Shown here: positions 21,373 to 31,690 of the stretch, piece after piece
Layout of the letters: every line of letters starts with the position of its first letter
Numbering within the stretch: the first letter of the stretch is position 1
NCBI GenBank assembly: GCA_016713765.1
Contig: JADJON010000001.1
Location: 806,001-870,000 of the forward strand
Reading direction: 5' to 3'
Source of the DNA: Bacteroidota bacterium
GTDB lineage: Bacteria > Bacteroidota > Bacteroidia > AKYH767-A > 2013-40CM-41-45
DNA: 64,000 nucleotides
Made by a program: the position numbers and the translations under genes
Notes under the pieces: model-generated
Database searches by the model: none
What the model saw: only the letters and a program-made list of their open reading frames with translations
Told to the model about the DNA's origin: nothing

Positions 21373-21404
21373 TTGCGGGCTATGGAAACGTAGTGCTATC
21401 TTGA
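21373..21404 (+). promoter_or_regulatory. Possible promoter of the GT-C membrane protein gene
   Basis: TTG at 21373-21375 and TATCTTGA at 21397-21404 are 21 nt apart, a weak match to the Bacteroidetes consensus, placed directly after the terminator and 6 nt before the start codon. Confidence 0.3.
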
Positions 21405-21410
21405 ATCCGA

Positions 21411-22904
21411 ATGGAGCGCGTGCGATCCTTACGCTGGTTATTTCCGTTGGCGGTGCTGTTGCCGATCCTGCTTGTAGCCGTGAGCGGGTACGACGGCATG
21501 GAATTCAACGGGGATGCGTATCGGTATTACGAGAGCGCGACGAACCTGGTAAATGGCTGGCATTCCGGCGGAGCAATTGTTACGGGATTCTGGCCGCTCG
21601 GCTATCCGTTGATTGCGGCTTTATTCATGCTGATCGCCGGTATCGGCTTTCCGGCCGCCCAGGCGGTCAGTTTTGCGACGGCTTTCCTGGTGTTACTGTT
21701 TATCGGGAAACTTCACCGCAAGGAGTATTCCGTTGTAGCGCCGGAGCTTTTTGCAGGCAGCGCCTTGCTGGCCGTCAGCGGTTATTGGCTGCGCTATTCC
21801 ACCACGATCATGTCGGATATGGCGGCCGTGTGTTGGAGTCTTGGCGCGATTTATTTCATACGTCGTTGGAGTGATACGTACGCCTGGCGCTTTCTCGTCA
21901 TCGCAGCCTTCTTTACAGCATTCTCGATCGCGACCCGTTATGTAAGCGGACTCGTGTTATTGCCGTTGTCATATTGCGTGATCCGATACTCAACGACTGC
22001 AAGGTTGCGTGCATTCCGGTTGTTCGGCTTATTTGGATGTGTGCTGTTGTTTTTTTTACCGCAGTTGCCATTCAGTTTGCGCATGCCGGAAGCTTCCGTG
22101 CAACATCCCTGGTTGTCACAGTGGTCGTTCCTGAATTTTCTTGCTGCTGATCGAACCACGATCGACGGACATCTGCAGGTGAGCTGGCCGAACCTGTTGT
22201 ATTATACCCTCGCACCGTTTCGCTGGTCGGAACTGACGCCTGTCGGCGGGCTGCTTGCCCTCGTTGGCTGCTGGCAGCGGTTTCGACACGGATTTTCGAG
22301 AACCGATGCGTTGATGGGGATCTGGTACGTCGGCGTTTGGCTGTTTCTATGCGGCATTCCGATCCAAAATCCCCGTTTCGCACTGCCCATGTATGTGCCC
22401 ATAGCCTGGATGATGATAGCGGGTTTGATGGCCTTGCGACCCTTGCTGACGCGAAAAGCCGGAATTGCAGTTATACCTATATATATAGGTATAGCAGGTT
22501 GGCTGGGATTGCATAAATGGGCTGGATTTGTCGGGGAGAAAGACCGGATGTTATCCGAAGCCCGGTATTTTGATCAACGGATTCCACTCCAGGCAAGGAT
22601 CCTGAGCTGGGACTATTTCGAAGCCTTCCATATCTATTTACCCGCGCGAAAAGTCAGTACCATCCATGGGCTGAACCGGCAACAATTACAGGAATTGTTG
22701 GACCGGGAAGGGGAGTTGTACCTGCTCTTTGACGAAGCCCGCTTGGCCCGGGCCTGGGCAGGACTTGAACCGGCCCTTGCCTACCAGGACCTGTTGCTGC
22801 GTAACCCGTCGGAATTGCTTGAGCGACAAGGCAGGTACAGCTTACGCCGGTGTACGGCGACGGGCAGGTCGGGAGCGCCCAATTCCTTACCTTCGCCGGA
22901 CTGA
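21411..22904 (+). CDS. GT-C fold membrane glycosyltransferase (ArnT/PMT-like)
   Basis: The 497-residue protein has about ten membrane helices. The first periplasmic loop carries [20 protein letters not shown], with acidic residues at the position of the catalytic acid in ArnT/PMT-type enzymes, and [16 protein letters not shown] follows as in many polyprenyl-phosphate-sugar-dependent transferases. It would transfer a sugar from a lipid carrier on the periplasmic side; donor and acceptor cannot be read from the sequence. The C-terminal 100 residues are soluble. It ends 10 bp before the carboxylase gene, so they may share a transcript, although no functional link is evident. Confidence 0.75.
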   Translation: MERVRSLRWLFPLAVLLPILLVAVSGYDGMEFNGDAYRYYESATNLVNGWHSGGAIVTGFWPLGYPLIAALFMLIAGIGFPAAQAVSFATAFLVLLFIGKLHRKEYSVVAPELFAGSALLAVSGYWLRYSTTIMSDMAAVCWSLGAIYFIRRWSDTYAWRFLVIAAFFTAFSIATRYVSGLVLLPLSYCVIRYSTTARLRAFRLFGLFGCVLLFFLPQLPFSLRMPEASVQHPWLSQWSFLNFLAADRTTIDGHLQVSWPNLLYYTLAPFRWSELTPVGGLLALVGCWQRFRHGFSRTDALMGIWYVGVWLFLCGIPIQNPRFALPMYVPIAWMMIAGLMALRPLLTRKAGIAVIPIYIGIAGWLGLHKWAGFVGEKDRMLSEARYFDQRIPLQARILSWDYFEAFHIYLPARKVSTIHGLNRQQLQELLDREGELYLLFDEARLARAWAGLEPALAYQDLLLRNPSELLERQGRYSLRRCTATGRSGAPNSLPSPD

Positions 22905-22914
22905 ATCGCCATCT

Positions 22915-24456
22915 ATGAAAAAGAAGTTCGAACTCCTGGAGAAAAAGATCGCGGAGGCCAAGCAGGGTGGGGGAGACGCGCGGATCGCAGCGCAACACAA
23001 AAAAGGAAAGCTGACCGCGCGCGAGCGTTTGCATTTTTTACTGGATGAAGGATCGTTCGAGGAGATCGGCATGCTGGTGACCCATCGTGCCACCGATTTC
23101 GGTATCGATAAGGAGAAGTATCTGGGCGATGGTGTTGTGACCGGGTTCGGTACGATCAACGGACGGTTGGTCTATGTATTCGCGCAGGACTTCACCGTAT
23201 TCGGCGGGTCATTGTCGGAGACGCATGCCAAGAAGATCTGTCGGATCATGGACCTCGCCATGCAGAACGGCGCACCGGTGATCGGATTGAACGATTCCGG
23301 CGGGGCGCGTATCCAGGAAGGAGTCGTTTCGCTGGGCGGTTATGCCGACATCTTTTACCGCAATACACTGGCATCCGGTGTGATCCCGCAGATCTCTGCG
23401 ATCATGGGGCCTTGCGCCGGAGGCGCGGTGTATTCTCCGGCGATCACGGATTTCATCCTGATGGTCGAGAATACTTCCTATATGTTCGTGACGGGACCGA
23501 ACGTAGTCAAGACCGTGACACATGAGAACGTGACTTCCGAAGAGCTGGGCGGCGCGATGACGCACGCGACCAAGTCGGGTGTGACGCACTTCACGGCAGC
23601 AAACGGATTGGAAGCGATCCAGATGCTCAAGCGGTTGCTGAGCTACATTCCGCAGAATTGCGAAGAAGAACCGCCATCCGTTCCGTACGAAGCCGGTGAC
23701 GAGTCACGTCCCGGACTGAACGACCTGATTCCCGAGAACCCGAACCAGCCATACGATATGCGCGATGTCATCACCCAGGTGATCGACACGGATTCCTTCT
23801 TCGAAGTTCACAAGGATTTCGCAGAGAATATTGTCGTCGGATTCGCGCGGTTGGCCGGAAAGAGCATCGGCATTGTCGCGAACCAGCCCGCGCAATTGGC
23901 GGGCGTACTGGACATACACGCTTCCACGAAGGCGGCGCGTTTTGTTCGGTTCTGCGATTGCTTCAATATTCCGCTGCTCGTATTCGAAGACGTTCCGGGA
24001 TTCCTTCCGGGAACCGACCAGGAGTGGAACGCGATCATCACCAACGGTGCGAAACTGCTCTATGCGTTCAGCGAAGCGACCGTTCCGCGCATTACGGTGA
24101 TCACCCGGAAAGCCTATGGCGGAGCGTACGATGTGATGAACTCCAAACACATTGGCGCCGACATGAACTACGCCTGGCCGAGCGCGGAGATCGCGGTGAT
24201 GGGCGCCAAGGGCGCCGCCGAGATCATCTTCCGAAAGGAGATCACCGAGGCGAAAGATCCCGAAGCCAAACTGAAGGAAAAGGAGCAGGAGTACAACGAG
24301 CTCTTCGCCAATCCCTACAAAGCGGCAGAGCACGGTTACGTGGACGAAGTGATCCGCCCCGACCAGACCCGTTCAAAGCTGATCAGCGCCTTCCGGATGC
24401 TCGAAACCAAGGCGGTGAAGTTGCCGAGGAAGAAGCATGGGAATATTCCTTTGTAG
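22915..24456 (+). CDS. Acyl-CoA carboxylase beta subunit (propionyl/methylmalonyl-CoA type)
   Basis: The 513-residue protein is a biotin-dependent carboxyltransferase of the PccB/MmdA family. [44 protein letters not shown] and [12 protein letters not shown] form the acyl-CoA and biotin pockets, and [16 protein letters not shown] is the C-terminal half signature. Length is normal. It would move the carboxyl group between biotin and propionyl-CoA; partner biotin carboxylase or decarboxylase subunits are not in the window, so PccB and MmdA cannot be separated. I started at the ATG at 22915 because [19 protein letters not shown] matches the family N-terminus; an earlier in-frame ATG lies inside the preceding gene. 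Confidence 0.95.
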   Translation: MKKKFELLEKKIAEAKQGGGDARIAAQHKKGKLTARERLHFLLDEGSFEEIGMLVTHRATDFGIDKEKYLGDGVVTGFGTINGRLVYVFAQDFTVFGGSLSETHAKKICRIMDLAMQNGAPVIGLNDSGGARIQEGVVSLGGYADIFYRNTLASGVIPQISAIMGPCAGGAVYSPAITDFILMVENTSYMFVTGPNVVKTVTHENVTSEELGGAMTHATKSGVTHFTAANGLEAIQMLKRLLSYIPQNCEEEPPSVPYEAGDESRPGLNDLIPENPNQPYDMRDVITQVIDTDSFFEVHKDFAENIVVGFARLAGKSIGIVANQPAQLAGVLDIHASTKAARFVRFCDCFNIPLLVFEDVPGFLPGTDQEWNAIITNGAKLLYAFSEATVPRITVITRKAYGGAYDVMNSKHIGADMNYAWPSAEIAVMGAKGAAEIIFRKEITEAKDPEAKLKEKEQEYNELFANPYKAAEHGYVDEVIRPDQTRSKLISAFRMLETKAVKLPRKKHGNIPL

Positions 24457-24562
24457 GGAGCAGTGAATAGCGAATAGCGAATAGTGAATCCTGCCTGCCG
24501 AAGCTTTAGCGTAGGCAGGAGTGAACAGTGAACAGTAAATAGTAAATAGTAAATAGTAAATA
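24457..24562. repeat. Heptanucleotide repeat tract with short hairpin
   Basis: Imperfect 7-bp repeats (words such as AGCGAAT, GTGAACA, GTAAATA) flank a hairpin at 24490-24519 whose arms are CCTGCCT and AGGCAGG. Versions of the same hairpin, with the core GCTTTAGC or GTATTAGC, recur at 30215, 57140, 57549, 58032, 58509 and 63849. Confidence 0.85.
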
Positions 24563-25030
24563 GCTGTTCGTTCCTCGTTCCTCGCGCCTCGTTCCTCGCA
24601 GCTCCTTACGTAGTGTGAGTGTAAGAAACAGGGTGAGTGAGCAGTGGTTGTTCCTTGCAGTTCGAAGCTTTTCCTCGGTCTCGTCCCACGTCCCTCGCAC
24701 CTCCTTCAGTAGTGTGAGTGTAAGAAACAGGGTGAGTGAGCAGTGGTTGTTCCTCGCAGTTCGAACCTTTCCCTCGGTCTCGTCCCTCGCCCCTCGCAGC
24801 TTTTCCTCGGTCACGTCCCTCGTTTCTCGCCCCTCCTTGCGTAGTGTGAGAAACAGGGTGAGTGAGCAGTGATTGTTTCTTGCAGTTCGAACCTTTCCCT
24901 CGGTCTCGTTCCTCGCCCCTCCTTGCGTAGTGTGAGTGTGAGAAACAGGGTGAGTGAGCAGTGGTTGTTCCTCGCAGTTCGAGCCTTTCCCTCGGTCTCG
25001 TCCCACGTCCCACGTCCCTCGTCCCTTGAA
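24563..25030. repeat. Four imperfect tandem copies of an 85-130 bp unit
   Basis: Units start near 24613, 24712, 24843 and 24929, each opening AGTGTGAG and containing GAAACAGGGTGAGTGAGCAG, then a CAGTTCGA segment and C/T-rich heptamers (CTCGTCC, CACGTCC, TTCCTCG). Unit lengths vary because the heptamer tail expands or contracts. Long open frames on the minus strand here are products of the repeats and not credible genes. Confidence 0.85.
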
Positions 25031-25120
25031 TCGCCGTTCTAGGCTAGCCCCGGGTGAACTCGTCACGCTTCGAACGGCCATCGTTGTCGTGGCGTTGAAG
25101 TGACGAGTGAACACGGGACC
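25031..25120 (+). repeat. 90-bp element with imperfect terminal inverted repeats
   Basis: The element runs from GCTAGCCCCGGGTGAACTCG to GACGAGTGAACACGGGAC; its two ends are near inverted copies of each other, so it can fold into a long hairpin. A reverse-complement copy at 29994-30083 is almost identical, and diverged copies with a different centre occur at 57341, 57825 and 58309. It has the look of a MITE- or REP-like sequence. Positions 25121-25354 contain no gene that I can see. Confidence 0.75.
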
Positions 25121-25354
25121 AGAGGTTATGCGGAGCCTGCCGTTCCGCTCCAAAATTTCTTTATTGCCATGTTTCGGAAATTGTAACATTTCCGGAGATC
25201 TTCCGTTGATAATGTTTGCTTCGGATCAACTCCTTCCGCTTTTCAAAAAAAATGGGGTAACGTACCAACCTTTTATTCCCAATACGGTAAAACCGGTATC
25301 AAAACTGGAAGTGTCGTCCACTAACGGGCGTGCCATTCCGAAAAACCGGTTCGT

Positions 25355-26728
<1,374 letters not shown>

Positions 26729-26741
26729 TTCGACCATTCGT

Positions 26742-29700
26742 ATGCCCCATAATTTTTTGAAGTATCTCGTTCAGGAGATGGAGCGGACGCCGGAAGCGAA
26801 TCCGCTCGCGCCCGAAGTGCTAAAGCAGTATTTTCTTGAACACCTGCTGAAGAACCCGGAAGCCGTTGCCGAGCAGATTGCCTCGTTGATGACCAGCACC
26901 AGCCGGCGAATGGAGGATTACAAGCTCCACCTGGGGGAGCAGAACCGCGAGCTGGAGGAAAATGCGCGGATGTTGCAGGCCTCCAACCTGCGTCTCGAGC
27001 AGGAAGCGGAATCGCAGCGGAAATCGTTGCAGAATCTGCGCAATACCGCGGCCTTATTGGCCAAGTATACGGATGGTTCAGACCTGACGGATGCAAGTAC
27101 GCTGGAATCACTCTCGGAACGTGTAGCGGAACTGATCCGGCAACGTGAACAGGACCGTCAGCTACTGGAAGAAAGCCAGGACCGTTACAGCTCGCTCGTG
27201 GAGCAGATGCGGCAGGTCGTGTTTCAGACCGATTACGAAGGACGGATCATCTTCCTCAATTCCGCCTGGGTGCATACTACCGGCTATTCCGTCGAGGAGT
27301 CGATGGGTCGGAAGATCCTCGGATTCCTGCAGCCGGAAGACGCCGTGATCGCGCAGCAACGTTACGAGCAGATGAAGCTTTCGCCGGGAAACGCTGATTC
27401 CATCCAGGTCCGCTTTGTTCACAAAGACGGGCAGGAGCGTTATATCGAAGTCCGAAGCCGCTTACAGCTTAAACGCGATGGTCAGCCCAACGGGGTGAGT
27501 GGAACGTTCCACGATGTGACCGATAGCGTCCTGGCGGCGCGTCGCCTGCAGGAGTTGAAAGATTTCTACGAATCCATCCTGAACGGATTGCCGCTCGGCA
27601 TCGCCGTGATGGATCCGGAACAGCGTTACCTCTTCGCCAATCCCGCTGCCGTAGCGGATCCCGAGGCACGACAGTGGATTCTCGGACAGACGCCGGAAGC
27701 CTATTGTCAGAAGTACGATTACGACGCGAGCCTGGCCGAACAACGTAAGTTCACGTTCCAGCGAGCCGTTCGGACGCGTGCGGCGGTGGAGAATGAGGAA
27801 GTCTTTCTGCGACCGGACAATACCCCCGGGCATTATCTCAGGAATACGACTCCCTTCTTTGACGAGCAGGGTGTGTTGAAATACATGATCAGCTACGGAC
27901 TGGACCTCACGGAGCGAAAGCATACGGAGAACCAGTTACAGTCGACCGCTTCCCGTCTGACCACGCTCATCGGGAACATGAACGCGGGTATTGTGGTGGA
28001 AGACGAACACCGGAAGATCGTACTCGTGAACGACCATTTGTGCGAACTGTTCCAGGTGACGGAACCGGCGGAATTGCTCAGCGGGCGCGATAGCTCGGAG
28101 CTGGCGGTTTTCAGCAGCGCGTCCTTCCGCGAATCGGGTCGTTTCCTGATTCGAATCGAGGAGATCGTCCGGCAACGACAGCCGGTGTATAATGAAGTCC
28201 TGGAAGGTGCCGATGGCAGGGTGTATGAGCGCGATTATATCCCGATCCGCGGAGAACGCCAGGAGTTCTACGGACACCTTTGGCAGTACCGCGACATCAC
28301 CGAACGGGTGCGGATGGACCTGCAGTTGTTGGAAGCGAAGGAGACGGCCGAAGAATCTTTGCGCGCGAAGGAGTTGTTCCTGGCCAACATGAGCCACGAG
28401 ATCCGTACGCCGATGAACGCCATCCTCGGTATGAGCAACCTGTTGCTCAAGACCGAAGTGACGCCGAAACAGAACCAATACCTCGAGGCGATCCACAATT
28501 CATCCCGGAACCTGTTGGTGATCATCAACGACATCCTCGACTTTTCCAAGATCGAGGCGGGACGGTTGGAGTTGGACAAAGTCGGCTTCCGCATGAAGAA
28601 GTTGCTGTTGTCGACATTGGACCCCTTCCATTATACCGCCGCGGAGAAATCCATCGGCCTGAACATCGACATACAAGGACTCGACGAAGTCGTGCTGCTC
28701 GGCGACCCGGTGCGTTTTTCGCAAGTCGTGATCAACCTCGTGACGAACGCGATCAAGTTCACCGAAAGCGGAGCAGTCCATGTGCACGTCCGCAAACGCT
28801 CGGAAGACGCCAGCCGCGTGACGATCGAGTGTTCCGTCACGGATACCGGTATCGGTATCCCGCAGGACAAGCTTGATACGATATTCGAATCGTTCACGCA
28901 GGCCGATGTAGGCGTTACGCGGAAGTTCGGGGGTACCGGCCTCGGTTTGTCGATCTCGCAGAAACTCACGGAGATCATGGGCGGACGCATCCGCGTGGAA
29001 AGCCGCGTCAATCTCGGAACGACGTTTACCGTCGAGATCACTTTTGAGCGAGGCAGCAGTGTCGATATCGAAGAGGAGAAACCGGCGCTGATTCCCGCGG
29101 TGGAACTGGGCACCTTGCGCATCTTGCTGGCCGAGGACCACGAGTACAACCGTATGTACGCGACATCGCTTTTACAGGAGTGGGGATATGAGATCGATGT
29201 GGCCGTAAACGGTGTGGAGGCTGTCCAACGACTGCGCGAAGCGAAGTACGACCTGGTGTTGATGGACGTGCAGATGCCCGAACTCGATGGATTGGGCGCT
29301 ACCCGTGTCATTCGGACGGAACTGCCCGAGTCGGCGGCCAACGTGCCGATCATTGCCCTCACGGCGAACGCCATCAAAGGCGATAACGAGCGCTGCCTGC
29401 AGGCCGGCATGGATGATTATGTTGCCAAGCCGTTCGATCCGCAGCAATTGCACAACAAGATCGTCGCGCTGGTACAGAAGCGCCGCGGCATTTCCGCCCG
29501 GCCCATCGAAACCATGCAGAAGCCCATTCCTGCCGCCTCAGTCGATCTCTCGGATACGGAACCCCTGGTCGATCTTTCATTCCTGCGCAAGATGTCGCGC
29601 GGCAACCAGGTGTTCGTGATGAACATGATCAACCTCTTCTTCGAAACCTCGCAGCCGCTCATCGAGCAGGTGCGTCTCCATCACAAGAACGGCGAAATGG

Positions 29701-29921
29701 AAAAAGTGCGGAAGTCGCTGCACAAGATGAAGCCATCGGTCGACTCGATGGGCATGCGTTCGCTCAAGCAACTCATGTCCCGGATCGAGAACGCGATCGA
29801 CAAGCAGCAGCACGCCGACAAGATCGACGACTGGTTGTACGAGACGTATCAACTGTACACGCACTGCGAAGAAGCCCTGCGTTCGGAGCAGGCCCGCCTC
29901 GAACAGGAAGCGGTCTCCTGA
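26742..29921 (+). CDS. Hybrid sensor histidine kinase with PAS, REC and Hpt domains
   Basis: The 1059-residue protein has no clear membrane helix and is probably cytoplasmic. Order: helical/coiled-coil N-terminus (1-145), three PAS-like domains (about 148-265, 273-395, 403-525), HisKA with His552 in NMSHEIRTPMN, HATPase (N box VTNAIKF near 665, G boxes DTGIGIP and GGTGLGLS), receiver with Asp842 (LVLMDVQMPELDG) and a C-terminal Hpt with His994 (KSLHKMKPS). It contains a full internal phosphorelay that could pass phosphate from Hpt to the NtrC-type regulator next door or to the stand-alone receivers at 30461 and 50243. The signal sensed is unknown. Confidence 0.94.
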   Translation: MPHNFLKYLVQEMERTPEANPLAPEVLKQYFLEHLLKNPEAVAEQIASLMTSTSRRMEDYKLHLGEQNRELEENARMLQASNLRLEQEAESQRKSLQNLRNTAALLAKYTDGSDLTDASTLESLSERVAELIRQREQDRQLLEESQDRYSSLVEQMRQVVFQTDYEGRIIFLNSAWVHTTGYSVEESMGRKILGFLQPEDAVIAQQRYEQMKLSPGNADSIQVRFVHKDGQERYIEVRSRLQLKRDGQPNGVSGTFHDVTDSVLAARRLQELKDFYESILNGLPLGIAVMDPEQRYLFANPAAVADPEARQWILGQTPEAYCQKYDYDASLAEQRKFTFQRAVRTRAAVENEEVFLRPDNTPGHYLRNTTPFFDEQGVLKYMISYGLDLTERKHTENQLQSTASRLTTLIGNMNAGIVVEDEHRKIVLVNDHLCELFQVTEPAELLSGRDSSELAVFSSASFRESGRFLIRIEEIVRQRQPVYNEVLEGADGRVYERDYIPIRGERQEFYGHLWQYRDITERVRMDLQLLEAKETAEESLRAKELFLANMSHEIRTPMNAILGMSNLLLKTEVTPKQNQYLEAIHNSSRNLLVIINDILDFSKIEAGRLELDKVGFRMKKLLLSTLDPFHYTAAEKSIGLNIDIQGLDEVVLLGDPVRFSQVVINLVTNAIKFTESGAVHVHVRKRSEDASRVTIECSVTDTGIGIPQDKLDTIFESFTQADVGVTRKFGGTGLGLSISQKLTEIMGGRIRVESRVNLGTTFTVEITFERGSSVDIEEEKPALIPAVELGTLRILLAEDHEYNRMYATSLLQEWGYEIDVAVNGVEAVQRLREAKYDLVLMDVQMPELDGLGATRVIRTELPESAANVPIIALTANAIKGDNERCLQAGMDDYVAKPFDPQQLHNKIVALVQKRRGISARPIETMQKPIPAASVDLSDTEPLVDLSFLRKMSRGNQVFVMNMINLFFETSQPLIEQVRLHHKNGEMEKVRKSLHKMKPSVDSMGMRSLKQLMSRIENAIDKQQHADKIDDWLYETYQLYTHCEEALRSEQARLEQEAVS

Positions 29922-29993
29922 ACCGGGCGGCTTTGCCCGTTGGATTTTCCGATTATTTATTTGGAGCACAACGCCATGCTTCGTGGCAGCGGC

Positions 29994-30255
29994 GGTCCCG
30001 TGTTCACTCGTCACCACAACGCCACAACAACGATGGCCGTTCGAAGCGTGACGAGTTCACCCGGGGCTAGCTGGGAACGGCGGGACGAAACCTGGCGGAG
30101 GTTACGAGTAACGAGACTGAGGATAAGTTACGAGTTACGAGACCGAGGAAAAGGAGCGGGATGCGAGGAACGAACAGCTATTCACTGTTCACTATTCACT
30201 ATTCACTATTCACTCCCGCCTACACTAAAGCTCCGGCGGGCAGGATTCACTATTT
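29994..30255 (-). repeat. Reverse-oriented composite repeat after the kinase gene
   Basis: 29994-30083 is a near-identical reverse complement of the 90-bp element at 25031-25120. It is followed by heptamer words in reverse sense (GTTACGA, AGTTACG, then ACTATTC) and by the hairpin at 30215-30244. The order is the mirror image of 24457-25120, so the two-component pair 25355-29921 is bracketed by inverted composite repeats. Confidence 0.8.
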
Positions 30256-30282
30256 ATCATTTGAAACCCACTGTTCCTTCTA

Positions 30283-30324
30283 CCAACCGCCTGCCGCCAA
30301 CCGCCTACTGCCAACCGCTCACCG
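30283..30324. repeat. Three 14-bp direct repeats upstream of the EPS operon
   Basis: CCAACCGCCTGCCG, CCAACCGCCTACTG and CCAACCGCTCACCG follow one another without gaps; each is itself two heptamers. They end about 95 bp before a sigma-54-like site. They may be another heptamer tract or an activator binding array. Confidence 0.8.
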
Positions 30325-30417
30325 CACCCGCCTCCATCCCGGAATAACATTCCCAGAAATGGAAACTCAGTCGCTTAAAATCTTTTAAATTTGACCAAAT
30401 AGGGCCTTTTTCCGTGC

Positions 30418-30433
30418 TGGCGCGGGTTTGGCA
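30418..30433 (+). promoter_or_regulatory. Sigma-54-like promoter of the EPS export operon
   Basis: TGGCGCGGGTTTGGCA has the invariant GG (-24) and GC (-12) 12 bp apart and differs from TGGCACGNNNNTTGCA at two positions. It lies 27 bp before the start codon of the receiver gene at 30461. It is followed by GCGCGCG and TCAAAT, as is the site at 37737. A separate TAAATTTG at 30386-30393 lacks a good upstream box. Confidence 0.5.
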
Positions 30434-30460
30434 AGGGGCGCGCGATCAAATCTCACGCCC

Positions 30461-30931
30461 ATGGATTTGCAAAACCAACGCATAGTGATCGTCGATGACG
30501 ATCCGAATTTCGCAGCCCTGCTCCGGTACGAACTGTCGATGAACGGTTACCTCCGGGTAGAGTACTTCCAGGACCCCGACGCTTTTTTGCAGACACTGGC
30601 GGATCCTCCCGCCCTGGTGTTGCTCGACTATCAATTCGACGACCGTACCGGTCTTGAGTTGATGCGCGAGGTCCGCACTTCCCATCCCGATGTACACGTC
30701 ATGATGCTCACCGCCTATGGTGATGTGTCGAATGCCGTGGCCTCCCTGAAAGAAGGGGCGTTTGATTTCATCGAGAAGGGTCAGGAAGCGTTTCCGAAGA
30801 TCATGGAAAGCCTGACGCGCCTCCAGCAACTGGAGTTAGCCATTCATGGCACCAAGGCCAACGGGAAGCGCAGTGTATTCGGGTTGTTCAGTTGGGTGCC
30901 GTTGCTCGGCGTCCTGGGTGGTTCACAGTGA
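30461..30931 (+). CDS. Single-domain response regulator with short hydrophobic tail
   Basis: The 156-residue protein is a CheY-like receiver: IVIVDDDPNF acidic pocket, Asp56 in VLLDYQFDDRTG, MLTAYGD with the switch Thr, and EKGQE with the conserved Lys. After the receiver come about 30 residues ending in a hydrophobic stretch (VFGLFSWVPLLGVLGG), too short for a certain membrane anchor. It has no output domain, so it acts by protein contact or as a phosphate sink. I chose the ATG at 30461, since the frame upstream lies across the sigma-54-like site. It is the first gene of the polysaccharide export operon, 13 bp before the Wza-like gene. Confidence 0.85.
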   Translation: MDLQNQRIVIVDDDPNFAALLRYELSMNGYLRVEYFQDPDAFLQTLADPPALVLLDYQFDDRTGLELMREVRTSHPDVHVMMLTAYGDVSNAVASLKEGAFDFIEKGQEAFPKIMESLTRLQQLELAIHGTKANGKRSVFGLFSWVPLLGVLGGSQ

Positions 30932-30944
30932 TGGTTTTGCAAGC

Positions 30945-31688
30945 ATGAAAATTTCCTCCTTATTCCGACTGCTGCCCCTCTTGCTCCTGTTGAATACAGG
31001 TTGCAAGACGCAGCGACTTTTCGAACCGGCCGCGCACAGCAGCCGCGGCGATTGGACTGAACTGATGTCGACGTCGCCCTATCAACTGCGGCCCGACGAC
31101 AAGGTGAGCGTGAGTGTCTGGGACCATGAAGAATTGAGTGTCGGTTCCATCTACGGTATTTACAATTCCAATGAAGTGTACGGCAAGTGGTTGCTGGTCG
31201 ATGCCGAAGGCAGCCTGTTGCTCCCCAAGACCGGCAAGCTGAAGGTCGGCGGGATGACCATCGCGGCGGCTACCGATGCGGTCGTGCGCGAATATTCCCG
31301 ACTGATTCCGCAACCGGTTGTTACGTTGAAAGTCCTGAACCGGGAAGTCACCGTGCTGGGAGAAGTCAAATCGCCCGGACCGATCACGCTGGAAAAGGAA
31401 CGCAATTCACTCATCGAGGTCCTGGGCCGCGCAGGCGGTCCGGATTATTATGCCAACGCCGGACAGGTCCAGTTGCTGCGCATGAAAGGTCAGCAACGCA
31501 TCGAGTATGTGGTTGATCTGACCAAGCTCAGCACCGTGGAGCAGGAGAGTCTCTGGGTGCAGGCGGGCGATATCGTCTACCTGCCGCCACAGAAAAGAAA
31601 AAGCCTGCAGAAGGAATCGGCCAGCCTGGTACCGTTTGCCGCGATCCTCTCGAGTCTCGCCGTCGTGTTAACCGTTATCAGCAAATAA
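30945..31688 (+). CDS. Polysaccharide export outer-membrane lipoprotein (Wza-like)
   Basis: The 247-residue protein starts with a lipoprotein signal peptide (LLPLLLLLNTGCKTQR, lipobox LNTGC). YQLRPDDKVSVSVWDHEELS is the poly-export (PES) domain and VTVLGEVKSPGPITLEKE begins a SLBB domain; a C-terminal hydrophobic segment (VPFAAILSSLAVVLTVISK) ends the protein, as in some Bacteroidetes homologues. It would form the outer-membrane channel for the exopolysaccharide together with the Wzc-like protein encoded 2 bp downstream. The upstream in-frame ATG at 30846 lies within the receiver gene and is not credible. Confidence 0.93.
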   Translation: MKISSLFRLLPLLLLLNTGCKTQRLFEPAAHSSRGDWTELMSTSPYQLRPDDKVSVSVWDHEELSVGSIYGIYNSNEVYGKWLLVDAEGSLLLPKTGKLKVGGMTIAAATDAVVREYSRLIPQPVVTLKVLNREVTVLGEVKSPGPITLEKERNSLIEVLGRAGGPDYYANAGQVQLLRMKGQQRIEYVVDLTKLSTVEQESLWVQAGDIVYLPPQKRKSLQKESASLVPFAAILSSLAVVLTVISK

Positions 31689-31690
31689 CC

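Noticed and set aside
24506..25189. 227-residue open frame on the minus strand
   Set aside because: It runs through tandem repeats and encodes repeated low-complexity peptide (LTLFLTLTL and similar); no start signal or family match.
30386..30393. Primary-sigma promoter (TAAATTTG) for the EPS operon
   Set aside because: The -7 box is perfect, but no TTG is found 17-23 nt upstream, so I did not list it as a feature.
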